A stretch of 64,000 nt of DNA from Kofleriaceae bacterium (GCA_024762925.1 JANTGM010000018.1:1-64000), one strand, 5' to 3'; shown: positions 33,631 through 43,219, counted from the stretch's first letter. The notes: generated from the letters alone by a model not told the origin. Program-made: numbers and translations.

Positions 33631-35409
33631 ATGTCACGTACAACAAATTTATCCATTCTCTTCTCCCTTCTCTTTGCTAGTGCCGCATGTGGAGGTGGTG
33701 ACAGCAACGACAGCGCCGATGCTGGAGTCAATCCGACCTTCGATGGGGCGGTCGTCTACGATGCCGACGTTCCTGCCGATGCCGACCTTTCGCCCGACGC
33801 CGACATCACGCCCGATGCAACGCCGATCGACAACGGTATTGACGAAGCTCGTGCTGCTGCCGATGGAGCTGTCGACCTACCCATCGTCGAAGTTCTCGTG
33901 ACCTACCTCAAGCCTGGCATCGGAAACGATCCTGCCGGCTTCTTTGTGCAAGCAGAAACAACGGGCCCTGCGCTCTTTGTTGCCATCGACCCAGCCGGTC
34001 TCACAACACCTGTCGCTGTTGGCGACCTCGTTAGCTTCACGATAACGGAGATGGACACAACAGGCTCTCTTCGCCAGGCAACCGCCATAAGCGGTGAGAC
34101 AATCATCAGCTCTAACAACGACATCACGGGGCTTGTGCAAGACGTGTCGGCAGCTGCGGATCTTGTCACAGCCCTCGACGATTACGAGAGCGAACTCGTC
34201 ATTGCGCAACTCACAGTCACCGAAGCATTTGGTGGTGCTGGATCAGGATTTACTGCAGGAGTGGTTGAGACCGCTGCGGTTACGGCAAACGCCGATCTTC
34301 GCCTGCGACTGCCAGCGACCCTGCAAGCGTCGATCGGTCTGGTACCAACGTGTACGGCAACGCTGGCTGCAACTCCGGTCTGGCGTTTCAACACGGCAGC
34401 GCAGCTCTCCGCCTTTGATGCTTCAGAGCTCACCGCAACCTGTCCTCCTCCACTTGTCGTGGAAGCCGTTGCTGTTTCCACAACAGAAGTCACGATTGAG
34501 TTCGATCGCGGAATCGATGCGGGAAGTCTTGTTGCCGACGGTTCTCAATTCACCTTTGACAACGGCCTGGTTGCAAGTGCCGCCACAGTTGATGGCCGTG
34601 TGGTGACGATTACGACAGGCACCATGCTCGATGGCAACGACTACACGACCACCATCGCAGATACGCTGCTCGATGTTCTAGGTACCGCTGTTGCGGCGCC
34701 CAACAATACCGCACTCTTCACGAGCCTCGCTGCTGACGAAACGGTTTGCGACGACGGCCTCGACGATGACAGCGATGGCTTCTTCGACTGCCAAGATGCC
34801 GCTTGTGCTGGTGACGTGGCATGCAACTTCCTCTCGCAGCTCTACCTTTGGGAAGTGGATGCCGACACCCCAGGCACCGATGAAGCCGAGTTCATTGAGA
34901 TTTGGAACAACACCGCTGCAGAAATCGACCTCGCTGCTGATGGCTACTACATCGTGGCAGTGAACGGCAGCGACGACCTCTCGTCAGATGCCTACGCCCT
35001 TTCTGGAACGGTCGCCGCTGACGGACTCTTCGTGGTTGGCTCCGACGATGTAACTCTGGCCGCCGACCTCGCTGTAGGTAGCACGAACCTCTTCCAGAAC
35101 GGCGCTGATGGCATCTTGCTTGTCCAGTGCCAAACCTGCACCGACGCAGCAACGGATTTCCCAACGGACACCGATGTTGGAACAGCTGCAACGTTCACAA
35201 GCGCTGGTGCGCAGACCGCCACGAAGATCGATGGCATGGCGTATGACACCAACGACAACGACGATGCAGGCCTGCTTGCCGCAGTCCTACAAGCGCTGCA
35301 GTTCAACGAGGACGCGAACGGCGCCAAGGATACCGAGTCGAACAATCGCACGTCGCTCTCGGGCTGGAACGCACTGCCCGCAAATCCAAAGCTCTCGGGC
35401 GTCGAGTAA
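33631..35409 (+). CDS. Large lipoprotein with LTD-like domain
   Basis: 592 residues. Signal peptide MSRTTNLSILFSLLFASAAC with lipobox, followed by an Asp/Ala repeat linker (ADVPADADLSPDADITPDA), a mark of myxobacterial surface proteins. Beta-rich parts follow: an Ig/fibronectin-like segment at about 290-360 (VVEAVAVSTTEVTIEFDRGI), an EF-hand-like DGLDDDSDGFFDC near 370 that may bind calcium, and a lamin-tail-like domain from about 405 (LYLWEVDADTPGTDEAEFIE, IWNNTAAEIDLAADGYYIV). LTD domains are often linked to secreted nucleases and adhesins. TAA stop, followed by a strong terminator. Confidence 0.82.
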   Translation: MSRTTNLSILFSLLFASAACGGGDSNDSADAGVNPTFDGAVVYDADVPADADLSPDADITPDATPIDNGIDEARAAADGAVDLPIVEVLVTYLKPGIGNDPAGFFVQAETTGPALFVAIDPAGLTTPVAVGDLVSFTITEMDTTGSLRQATAISGETIISSNNDITGLVQDVSAAADLVTALDDYESELVIAQLTVTEAFGGAGSGFTAGVVETAAVTANADLRLRLPATLQASIGLVPTCTATLAATPVWRFNTAAQLSAFDASELTATCPPPLVVEAVAVSTTEVTIEFDRGIDAGSLVADGSQFTFDNGLVASAATVDGRVVTITTGTMLDGNDYTTTIADTLLDVLGTAVAAPNNTALFTSLAADETVCDDGLDDDSDGFFDCQDAACAGDVACNFLSQLYLWEVDADTPGTDEAEFIEIWNNTAAEIDLAADGYYIVAVNGSDDLSSDAYALSGTVAADGLFVVGSDDVTLAADLAVGSTNLFQNGADGILLVQCQTCTDAATDFPTDTDVGTAATFTSAGAQTATKIDGMAYDTNDNDDAGLLAAVLQALQFNEDANGAKDTESNNRTSLSGWNALPANPKLSGVE

Positions 35410-35426
35410 CGAATACCGAATACAAC

Positions 35427-35476
35427 AGCCCCGCGCCGTTTTGCATTGCGATAACGACGCGGGGCTTGCTTTTTCC
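35427..35476 (+). terminator. Rho-independent terminator
   Basis: AGCCCCGCG at 35427-35435 pairs perfectly with CGCGGGGCT at 35458-35466 around a 22-base loop and is followed by TGCTTTTTCC. It ends the lipoprotein gene 18 bases after its stop. The next gene starts just after, at 35495. Confidence 0.82.
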
Positions 35477-35494
35477 ATCAAGAAACTACCTGCT

Positions 35495-36298
35495 ATGCCC
35501 TACCCAGATTTTGAAGAGCTCTCCATGGAGTTTCTCGGCAAAACTCGCACCGTTTACAAGGCGGGTGAGGGCCCTGCAATCATCGTTATACACGAAGTAC
35601 CGGGGCTGTACCCCGCGGTTGCCGACTTTGGTCGTAAGGTCGTGGCGCAAGGGTTCACGGTCTACATGCCGTCACTCCTGGGCACGCCTGGCAAAGACAT
35701 GAGCTTTCCCTACTCGATAAGAAGCATCGCGCGAGCTTGTGTGATGAAGGAATTCACCGTGTGGGCCAAGGGCAAGAACAGCGCAGTAACACAGTGGCTA
35801 CGAGCATTGGCAGAGCATGCGCACAAGGAGTGTGGTGGTGACGGTGTTGGCGCCGTTGGCATGTGTCTCACTGGAGGGTTTGCGCTGGCGATGGCTGTTG
35901 ACCCGTGGATGAAGGCCCCAGTACTTAGTCAGCCATCGCTGCCATTTGGCGTACTACCTGCACAAAAACGCGACCTCGGAATCGACAGAGCAACGCTTGC
36001 CGCGGTTCAGTCGAGAGCCGAGAACGAGGGGCTTTGCGTGATGGGGCTCCGCTTTACCAACGATCGCATGGTCCCGACGGAGCGATTCGCTTCTCTTCGA
36101 CGCGAACTTGGAGACAATTTCTTGGCGATCGAGATCGACAGTTCTAAGGGGAATGCCCACGACATCCCGCGAACGGCACATTCGGTCCTAACGCACGACC
36201 TTGTGCCATCCGAGGGCCATCCGACACAAGAGGCCCTAAACAAGGTCATGGAGTTCTTCCACTCTCGTCTCGATGGAACCTCCTTGGAGACGAGCTAG
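35495..36298 (+). CDS. Dienelactone hydrolase family protein
   Basis: 267 residues starting MPYPDFEELS (the frame is open far upstream inside the preceding gene; this Met directly follows the terminator). It has an alpha/beta hydrolase fold with the dienelactone hydrolase nucleophile motif GMCLTGG (Cys124) and the oxyanion-region motif VIHEVPGLYP. A His near residue 247 (EGHPTQEALNKV) may complete the triad. Likely cytoplasmic; substrate unknown. The 3' end is remarkable: the last codons end in AGC TAG, where CTAG is the end of the inverted 183-bp repeat, so the stop codon lies in the element. Confidence 0.85.
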   Translation: MPYPDFEELSMEFLGKTRTVYKAGEGPAIIVIHEVPGLYPAVADFGRKVVAQGFTVYMPSLLGTPGKDMSFPYSIRSIARACVMKEFTVWAKGKNSAVTQWLRALAEHAHKECGGDGVGAVGMCLTGGFALAMAVDPWMKAPVLSQPSLPFGVLPAQKRDLGIDRATLAAVQSRAENEGLCVMGLRFTNDRMVPTERFASLRRELGDNFLAIEIDSSKGNAHDIPRTAHSVLTHDLVPSEGHPTQEALNKVMEFFHSRLDGTSLETS

Positions 36299-36477
36299 TG
36301 CGCGATCCATGGACATTGATTCGTGATCGCGAAGTCAGCTCGTTTGCTGGCGAGGCGGGAAGAGGGTGTTTGCTGGGGCAAGCGACCGAGGAACAACGAA
36401 GAAGACTGGCAGAGCCAGTCTGTCCAGCGGCCGAGAAGACGAGTGAGCGCGTTCTATGTTCATGAATCGAGCACTAG
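36295..36477. repeat. CTAG-bounded dispersed repeat, long (183-bp) copy, inverted
   Basis: Second full-length copy, in the opposite orientation to 28374-28556. Both ends begin with CTAG (36295-36298 and 36474-36477). About 93% identical to the other long copy and the same length. Terminal inverted repeats match in 21 of 25 positions. The hairpin AGACTGGC/GCCAGTCT (36403-36421) is intact. Its CTAG at 36295-36298 gives the stop codon of the dienelactone hydrolase gene. Confidence 0.92.
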
Positions 36478-36634
36478 GCCCCGTAGAGTACGAATTTCTC
36501 TTACTCCCGCTCCTTCACACAACTGCGGCGCAGTTTCGCTCGTGATCGTTGTCTAGGATCACTGGAACCAACGAAGCACAAAGCGGGATCTTTGTTGGAC
36601 CCAGCTGTTCGCAGGCCCTACGCTTGGCTACGTC

Positions 36635-38026
36635 GTGGCCACCGTAATTGACAGGGACCTTATAGTCCGAGGCTCCGAGCAAATCCATGATGCCGATGTG
36701 GTGGTCAATGGTTGGGTCGAGATTTCTCAGGGGCGCCTTGTTTGCAAGAACCTCACTTGCCTGGGCTTGTCGATCGAAAGTGGCGGAGTTCTTGAATGCG
36801 AGCAGTTGCTGGCGAACTTCGTGGAAGTTGACAACTTGAACAACGATACAAGCGTGAGCGCAACGTGGGTACGAGCGCGGGTTGTTGACCTTGTGCAACT
36901 CGGCATGGAAGACGTCGTGAATCGCGGCGACGTAACCGCTGACTACTGCCAGCATTTTGGTGGCGACCTCAATCCAAGTTGGGATTACGTTCGTGGGAAA
37001 CCCGTGCTCCTCTCGGACTTCGTGGAGCCGCATCCCGATGACCCGGATGCGCCTATGTCGCTTGATGTGGGCGCAATCCGCAACGCCCTCGCTCTTGGCC
37101 AACGCGTGTTTCGCAAGCCTGGTCCTCTGCTCACGCTTGCGCCACGCGAGCTACCAAGAGAGAAGCCGACGCTCGATGAGACAGTCGATGAACTCGTCAC
37201 ATGGCTCAAAGCGAGGCCTGGGACGCAGCGCGATACGCTGGCCGCTCTTGCCGAATGGCTGCCACGCCTCGTGGTGTTGCCAAACGGGGCAAAGCTACAA
37301 GCAGGGCGCGCAATCCGTCGCTCGATAAAGTCGCCCAAGCTGCGCGAGAAACGCGACGAGTTTCTCCGAGAAGTCGGTGCAACGAAGCCCAACGTCGAAC
37401 GACATGAAGCGCCGGCAGTCGTGAGACTTGTGCGAGCTGCTCGCCCAGCTGAGTACTTGCGACCTCGGCCCGACGCGTGGCTCGACGAGTTTGCCGGTGA
37501 TACGAACCAAATTGAGGTCTACAACAATCCCGAGATCAAAGAGCTACCGGCACGTATCGCAGAGTTCGCGAGCTTGACCCGACTCGCTGTGTCTGCTCGG
37601 CTCTCACGTATCGACCCAGCCCTGGGCGTCTGCAAGCACCTTGAGAGCCTCGACCTGCGAGGCAATCAGCTAGAGATGCTGCCGGCTAGTATCGGGCAGC
37701 TGCAGAGCCTGCAGACTCTCAACGTCGAATCCAACCGCTTGTTGGCCCGCCTTCCCGACTCATTGTGCGACCTCAACAAGCTGCGCAATCTATCACTGGG
37801 TCACACGAGTATCAGCGAACTTCCCGCCAACATTGGACGCCTATCGGAGTTGCACTACCTGAGTTTGCACGGCTGCAGCCAACTGTTGGAGCTTCCCGAG
37901 TCGTTCTTCGATCTTCCCGCGCTTGGCAGCCTCTACCTTCATGGCACGCGGCTGCGGGTTGCCACACTGGACCGAATCCGCAAGACCTTTCCAGACTGTA
38001 ACTACTGGAACTTCTTCCAGGACTAA
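36635..38026 (+). CDS. Leucine-rich repeat protein
   Basis: 463 residues from a GTG at 36635. The N-terminal 110 residues resemble a beta-helix of polymer-forming type (LIVRGSEQIHDADVVVNGWV, LECEQLLANFVEV). A helical middle part follows (PTLDETVDELVTWLKA). Residues about 300-455 form at least six leucine-rich repeats: LTRLAVSARLSRI, LESLDLRGNQLEMLPASIG, LQTLNVESNRLLARLP, LRNLSLGHTSISELPANIG, LHYLSLHGCSQLLELPESF, LGSLYLHGTRLR. No signal peptide, so cytoplasmic. Probably a protein-protein interaction scaffold. TAA stop; converges on the large Sel1 gene. Confidence 0.82.
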   Translation: MATVIDRDLIVRGSEQIHDADVVVNGWVEISQGRLVCKNLTCLGLSIESGGVLECEQLLANFVEVDNLNNDTSVSATWVRARVVDLVQLGMEDVVNRGDVTADYCQHFGGDLNPSWDYVRGKPVLLSDFVEPHPDDPDAPMSLDVGAIRNALALGQRVFRKPGPLLTLAPRELPREKPTLDETVDELVTWLKARPGTQRDTLAALAEWLPRLVVLPNGAKLQAGRAIRRSIKSPKLREKRDEFLREVGATKPNVERHEAPAVVRLVRAARPAEYLRPRPDAWLDEFAGDTNQIEVYNNPEIKELPARIAEFASLTRLAVSARLSRIDPALGVCKHLESLDLRGNQLEMLPASIGQLQSLQTLNVESNRLLARLPDSLCDLNKLRNLSLGHTSISELPANIGRLSELHYLSLHGCSQLLELPESFFDLPALGSLYLHGTRLRVATLDRIRKTFPDCNYWNFFQD

Positions 38027-38057
38027 GAGCTTTTCTGTTTGGGCCGCACGTCGCCGC

Positions 38058-41000
38058 CTAGTCGATGTGTAGCGTCAACCCTCCCAGAGCCGCCCACGCC
38101 AGCTCAGTTTGAACGCCTTCGGTGCCGACACATTCCGAGTCACAGTACTTCCACGGAAGCCAGAGTTCGGCTAGCCCCAAAACATCGAGGGACACGCTCG
38201 AACCAAGATAGAGGGATGCACCCAGCTCGCCAGGAACTACGGTAGATGTCAGCTTCGCGGATCCACCAGCTCCATCCACTTCGATTCGGGTCCAAGGTCG
38301 CACACCCACGCCGGCATGCAGATCCAAGTTGCCTCCGTCCCGAAGAGGATCGGTGTGGATTTGCAGCATCGCTCCAAAGTCGATGGTGTCTCGAAAGGGA
38401 AATGAACGGGCACAATCCGAGGCACCACCATCACAATCGCCCCAATGAGAGAAACTCTTACGCGAGCCACCTATGACTCCCTCCAACGTTAGCAAGCCAC
38501 CCAGATGCAGCCCCAGTCGCAACTCGCCCCGTGCGCCGAAGGAGGTCGAATCGGCGCCTGCGTCCACGCCAGAGCGAAATAGCGACGAGCTCACAAAGTT
38601 TGTAACGCCACCCAGTAGTCGAACGCTCACGGGCGCGAGTCCCCCACCTGACGATGAGCGGGTCTTCGAAATGCCAGCCATGGCATTCGGCGAAGCTTCA
38701 CCAGCGCACGATCCCGAGTCCCAATGCTGACCTGGCCAGCAACACCCGCCGTCTTCCCCAGCCATGTGAATCATGCCCGGCTTCTCGCAACGGTGCGGCT
38801 CGAGGTCTGCCTTCACAACCGCTCGAGCCCCCTGCACTACGGTTGCCGTTACCATGGCACTCAAGCGGTTTGGTGCGCGAACCTCAACAGCATGCTCACC
38901 AACGACAATTCGGAAGGCGCGGTCACAGCCAAGCGTGGCCCCGACAACGTGCCCCTCTTCGCCGTCGCTTGTGCACGCAAGCACGATCCAGCCAAGCTGC
39001 GACTTTGCGTGAGTTAGCACACGCTCGAGTCCTGAACGATGAGCCTCAACCCAAGAGTCGTTTGCCGTGGCAAGCGCCTCTGATAGAAGCCGTTCTGCGC
39101 CTACGAACTTTCCCGAACCCTGATATGCGAGACCAAGTTCGGCCTGCAGCCGAGGTGAAGAGCTCTCTCGAATGGCGTCCTCCAGCACCTGTGCTGCGGC
39201 AACATCATCGCCTTTGCGGCGAAGCATTGCCGCCTTCGCGTAAAACGAATCCGCTGGTAGTGGCTCGTCGCGCACTTCCCCATCCAAGCGCTCGCATGCC
39301 GAGACAACCCCTTTGCGGCACAGCATGGCAAGCCCCGCGCACCCTTCTCCTCCGCCAGGATTGCAAGCCCTCGCGTAATGCTCAGCTGCTTTCTTTCGAT
39401 CCACCGGAGCCCTTGTTGCAATGTCTCCGGCGATTGCACACGCCGGGCCCGACTGGAGTTCACACCCACGGGTTGCCAACGTTGCGGCCAACGAACGAGA
39501 CTCTTTGCTCTGACGCCCAAGCAGCTCAGCTGCTCCACTTGCACATGCAGCAGCGTCCCCCTTGCCATTCATACAGGCGGCCTTGCGGAGAAGGCTCTCG
39601 CGCTCGTGGTTGTCTGGGGCCTCGCGTTTCAAGAGCGAAAGCCCCGAGCGGCACGCAGATGACGAGCCGGCGACACATGCGCGTTCAAAGAAGCCCAGGG
39701 CGCGCTTTGGGTCTGCAGGGATTCCATCACCATCACGCAAACGCTTTCCAGCACGCTCACACGATGGAAAATGCTCAGCCTCGCATGCGAAGTCGAGCCG
39801 CTCGATGTCAACCACCTCGGCCTTGCTTGCGTTCCTTTTTGCGCGTTCAAGCTTGGCCTTCAGGGCAGCAGCTTCGCGCTTCTCTTGGGCGATACGTGCA
39901 CGCTCAGCTTCGGCGCGCTTTGCTTCGGCCCGCTTGCTGGCAGCTTGTTGGCGGGCTTCTTCCCGTTGAGCCTCAATCCGCTTCGCGGCCGCGGCACGTT
40001 GCGCCTTTGCTTTGGCCTCGCGCTTTCGCTTTGCCTCCGCTTCACGAATCTTTGCATCCTTGATGGCTTGTAAGAGTTTCTCCTCCCGCGCCTTTGCCTT
40101 CTCTCTAGCAGCGGCCGCTTCAGCAGCGAGCGTTTCCGCACGGTGACGCTGTAGTGCTTCGCGCTCTTCTGCGGCCTTGCGAGCGGCCGCTTCCCGAGCA
40201 GCAGCCTTCTCGGCCGCCTTGCGAGCGGCCGCTTCCCGGGCAGCAGCCTTCTCCGCGGCCTTGCGAGCGGCCGCTTCTCGCGCGGCAATCCTCTCGGCTT
40301 TTCGCTTCTCCTCGGCGTCACGAGCTTCCGCTTGCTTGCGAGCCTCGGCCTCGCGCTCGGCGGCGGCTTTTGCGCGCTTGCGGGCCTCAGCTTCTCGCAC
40401 AGCAGCAGCTTCCGCTGCCTTCCTTGCACGAGCCTCGCGGGCGGCAGCCTGCTCTCGCGCTGCCCGCTCCTTGGCTTCTGCCTGCTCTGCTCGGCGGCGC
40501 TGCTCGGCTTCACGTGCCTGGGCTCGGCGCCGAAGCGATGCTTCCTTTGCTGCAGCGGCGACCGCAGTAGCACGCGCTGCAGCAGCCTCTTCGCTTTGAC
40601 GACGTGCCTCCGCTTCAAGTTCGGCAGCGGCCTTCGCCAGCTTGCGAGCTTGTTCCGCTCGTTCCTCGGCTTGCTTGCGAGCTGCGGCTTCCTGTTTTGC
40701 GGCAAGTGCTGCCTTCTTGCGCGCAGCCTCCCGAGCTACCACAAGACGTTTCTGCTCGGCCTCGCGCGCTGCCGCCTCTTCCGCACGTGCACGGTGTTCG
40801 GCCTCGCGAGCTTCGGCATCCACCTTTGCCTTGGCAAGACGCTCCGCACGACTGCGTTGCTCACGTTCTCGCTGTTCCGCTTGCAGCCGCGCCGCCTTCT
40901 GATTGGCGGCGATTTTTAGGGCTTCGCGAGCCTTCAAAGCGCTTGCCTGAGCTTGGGCGAGCGCGGCAGATTCTCGGGCAGCAGACTCATCCGCATTTTT

Positions 41001-42986
41001 CTTAGACGCTGCGAGACCTGCGAGTGCCTTCTCAGCGCGAGCTCGGATGCGAGTTTCCTTCAGTGCTGCCTGTTTCGCTTGCTTCTTCGATTTCGCCTCC
41101 TTGGCTGCGGCGAGTAGGGCCAAGCGCTTGGCCTTTGATTCTCGAAGCGCTGCTTGCTTAGCCTCCTCTTGAGCCGAGGCCTCACCTTCGCGGGCACGTT
41201 TCCGTGCTTCCGCCTCTCGAATGCCGGCAGCCTTCGCTTTCCCAAGCGCTATCGATTCTCGCTCGGAGGCTTGCATGGCTTCTTGGTGGGCCGCCGACTC
41301 GCGAGCCAATGCCTCCTCGGCTCGCTTGCGCTGGGCAGCCTCCTTTGCCGCAGCTTGGGCTGCACGCGCAAGCGCTTGGGTCTCTCGACGCCTGGCTGCC
41401 GCCTCGTTCTTCTCCGCCGTGCGCTGTCGAACCTCTGCCTGTTTTCGTGCCTCCTCTGCGTGCTGGGCGCTCATTGCCGCTTGGCGTGCGCGAGTTTCCG
41501 CCTGCCGTTGCGCGGTTTCTGCAGCAACCACAGATGCGACCTCGGGAGACACTGATGCCGAGTCCTCACTCGTACTCGATGCACCTGCGTTTTCAGAAGT
41601 ACTCGCAGCTCCAGAAATATTCGCAGTTCCTGAAGAGGACTGAGAATTGTCTTGCTGTGACGCGGGGCTCGTCTCCCTGGCGCGAGCAGCTGCCACCAGC
41701 GCATCTGTGGACTCACCCCCAGGAAGCTGTACGCAGGCATTGCGGTCGCCGAGCTCACACGCGCGGCGATACAGCGGCTCACGCATCTTTAGGGCAACGA
41801 TTGGAGCAAGAGCCGAACAGGCGAGCACTTCCCCTGCTTGGCAGAGCGGCCGGAGGATGGGCTCGGCCCGGCGAACTCCTCGGGGCGTTGCTGCCGCGAG
41901 GCCTATCCGCAGACACCCTTTCTCCCCACCAATTCCCGCCTTGCACGCGCGCTCAAGCCAGCGCTCGGCTTGCGCGGAGTTGGTCCTCACACCACGCCCC
42001 AATCTGTAATCCTGAGAAACACGAAGACAGGCGGCACCGTTTCCCTGGCGGCAACTGCGTTGGTTGGCCACGCGCGCCTTGCCAAAGAAGCGCCGGGCGG
42101 CCCTGGCGTCACTTTGTGCAGTGTACAACTCGCCGAGTTCCGTGCACTTGGGAGCAAGTTTCGCCTTGCACGCCAACAGCAGCTTCGGCGCGGCACCTTC
42201 CGCGTCACCACGGCGCATAAGAATACTTCCGAGTTCTCCGCAAGACAGGGCATCTCCGCCACCGCATGCTTTCTTGTAGGCATCCTCCGCTTGCTTTGTG
42301 TCGGCGCCGGGAAAGCCTCCGAGTTGATGCAATTGCCCAAGTGCCGCACACGCCCGTGCATTCGATGCCTCACAGCCACGGCTGAGAAGGGGCAGCGCGC
42401 CAGCCACATCGGTTGCGGCCAGCAGTCGCCCCGAATTTCCGCAACTCTTTTCGTCGTCTTGCTTGCAACCTTTCTCGTAGAGTTCTTGTGCTACGGCCAG
42501 CTCCGTTGCTTCAACCAATTCCCCCACGCGGCGACATCCAGCACCGTCGCCAAGCTCGCAGCCTTTCTCAAAGTCTCGACGCGCTTTTTGCCTGTCCAGC
42601 TTTCGGCGTGATTGCATGAGTACTCCATGCAAAGTGCAAGCAGGCCCGACATCTCGTTCACAAGCTGCCTTCAGTGTCCTGCGTGCGACTCGATTCCGGC
42701 GAAGTCCCGGCCGTTGCGTCGCAAGGTCGGCCGCAGCTTCGCAGGATGCTTGCTCTCCATTCTCACAACCGCGGACGTACAGTAAGAGCGCATTTGGGTA
42801 GCTCTTTGCCTGCTCCTTCGTTTTCCCTTCGGCATGACACTCGCCAAAGGTCCCATCCGCGCAACGTTGCGCCCAGACCTCAGCTGTCAAAGCCGGTAGC
42901 ACAATGGCTATGACCAGAATACGGAGCAGTGCCCGGGAGCCAAGAGAGTCATTCCAGAGCAAAGAGTCCTCGAACATTGCACGCAT
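38058..42986 (-). CDS. Giant envelope protein: Sel1 repeats, long coiled coil and C-terminal barrel-like domain
   Basis: 1642 residues. A signal peptide (VIAIVLPALTAEVWAQRC) is followed by about ten Cys-containing Sel1-like repeats to residue 450 (ACELGDRNACVQL-type units), a Ser/Thr linker, and a charged Ala/Glu/Lys/Arg coiled coil at about 490-1062, resembling TolA-like spacers. A second Sel1 block (about 1065-1200), a TPR-like stretch and a PEGA-like segment come next. The last about 190 residues look like an outer-membrane beta domain (LRLLGGVTNFVSSSLF, FGARGELRLGLHLGG, AALGGLTLHID). A 570-residue helix could span over 80 nm if extended. The Met at 42986 is the best start before the signal peptide. 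Function unknown. Confidence 0.82.
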   Translation of the reverse strand: MRAMFEDSLLWNDSLGSRALLRILVIAIVLPALTAEVWAQRCADGTFGECHAEGKTKEQAKSYPNALLLYVRGCENGEQASCEAAADLATQRPGLRRNRVARRTLKAACERDVGPACTLHGVLMQSRRKLDRQKARRDFEKGCELGDGAGCRRVGELVEATELAVAQELYEKGCKQDDEKSCGNSGRLLAATDVAGALPLLSRGCEASNARACAALGQLHQLGGFPGADTKQAEDAYKKACGGGDALSCGELGSILMRRGDAEGAAPKLLLACKAKLAPKCTELGELYTAQSDARAARRFFGKARVANQRSCRQGNGAACLRVSQDYRLGRGVRTNSAQAERWLERACKAGIGGEKGCLRIGLAAATPRGVRRAEPILRPLCQAGEVLACSALAPIVALKMREPLYRRACELGDRNACVQLPGGESTDALVAAARARETSPASQQDNSQSSSGTANISGAASTSENAGASSTSEDSASVSPEVASVVAAETAQRQAETRARQAAMSAQHAEEARKQAEVRQRTAEKNEAAARRRETQALARAAQAAAKEAAQRKRAEEALARESAAHQEAMQASERESIALGKAKAAGIREAEARKRAREGEASAQEEAKQAALRESKAKRLALLAAAKEAKSKKQAKQAALKETRIRARAEKALAGLAASKKNADESAARESAALAQAQASALKAREALKIAANQKAARLQAEQREREQRSRAERLAKAKVDAEAREAEHRARAEEAAAREAEQKRLVVAREAARKKAALAAKQEAAARKQAEERAEQARKLAKAAAELEAEARRQSEEAAAARATAVAAAAKEASLRRRAQAREAEQRRRAEQAEAKERAAREQAAAREARARKAAEAAAVREAEARKRAKAAAEREAEARKQAEARDAEEKRKAERIAAREAAARKAAEKAAAREAAARKAAEKAAAREAAARKAAEEREALQRHRAETLAAEAAAAREKAKAREEKLLQAIKDAKIREAEAKRKREAKAKAQRAAAAKRIEAQREEARQQAASKRAEAKRAEAERARIAQEKREAAALKAKLERAKRNASKAEVVDIERLDFACEAEHFPSCERAGKRLRDGDGIPADPKRALGFFERACVAGSSSACRSGLSLLKREAPDNHERESLLRKAACMNGKGDAAACASGAAELLGRQSKESRSLAATLATRGCELQSGPACAIAGDIATRAPVDRKKAAEHYARACNPGGGEGCAGLAMLCRKGVVSACERLDGEVRDEPLPADSFYAKAAMLRRKGDDVAAAQVLEDAIRESSSPRLQAELGLAYQGSGKFVGAERLLSEALATANDSWVEAHRSGLERVLTHAKSQLGWIVLACTSDGEEGHVVGATLGCDRAFRIVVGEHAVEVRAPNRLSAMVTATVVQGARAVVKADLEPHRCEKPGMIHMAGEDGGCCWPGQHWDSGSCAGEASPNAMAGISKTRSSSGGGLAPVSVRLLGGVTNFVSSSLFRSGVDAGADSTSFGARGELRLGLHLGGLLTLEGVIGGSRKSFSHWGDCDGGASDCARSFPFRDTIDFGAMLQIHTDPLRDGGNLDLHAGVGVRPWTRIEVDGAGGSAKLTSTVVPGELGASLYLGSSVSLDVLGLAELWLPWKYCDSECVGTEGVQTELAWAALGGLTLHID
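40171..40296 (-). repeat. 42-bp tandem coding repeat, three copies
   Basis: Three adjacent 42-bp units (40171-40212, 40213-40254, 40255-40296) inside the coiled coil of the giant gene, each encoding Glu-Lys-Ala-Ala-Ala-Arg-Glu-Ala-Ala-Ala-Arg-Lys-Ala-Ala or a close variant. Units differ at only a few bases, the mark of recent duplication. The 14-residue unit keeps the coiled-coil heptad phase, so copy changes would lengthen or shorten the rod. Confidence 0.88.
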
Positions 42987-43219
42987 GTCTGTAATGGTCG
43001 CACGAGACCTCCACCAACAGCCAAGGAGAGAGAGGCTTTCTTTTGCCTTTGCACGAAGATCTCTGTCTGCGAAAAACACTTACACGAAGACACACACATC
43101 TACGTCGCGCCGAGCGCAGCTCTCAAAGCGCAAAGACCGTTCCGAGCAATGACGTTGCGCTATCGTTGCACAAAAAGCTCGCATGCAGGCCGAGTGATTC
43201 GACCATCCCAATAGAACGT

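Noticed and set aside
38654-40063. Long plus-strand frame of 469 codons opposite the giant gene
   Set aside because: It is the antisense shadow of a codon-biased Ala/Arg/Glu-rich gene, with Arg/Pro/His-rich random-looking composition.
43129-43145. GG-N10-GC match upstream of the giant Sel1/coiled-coil gene
   Set aside because: Poor -24 box (CGGAAC), about 145 bases from the start codon; likely chance.
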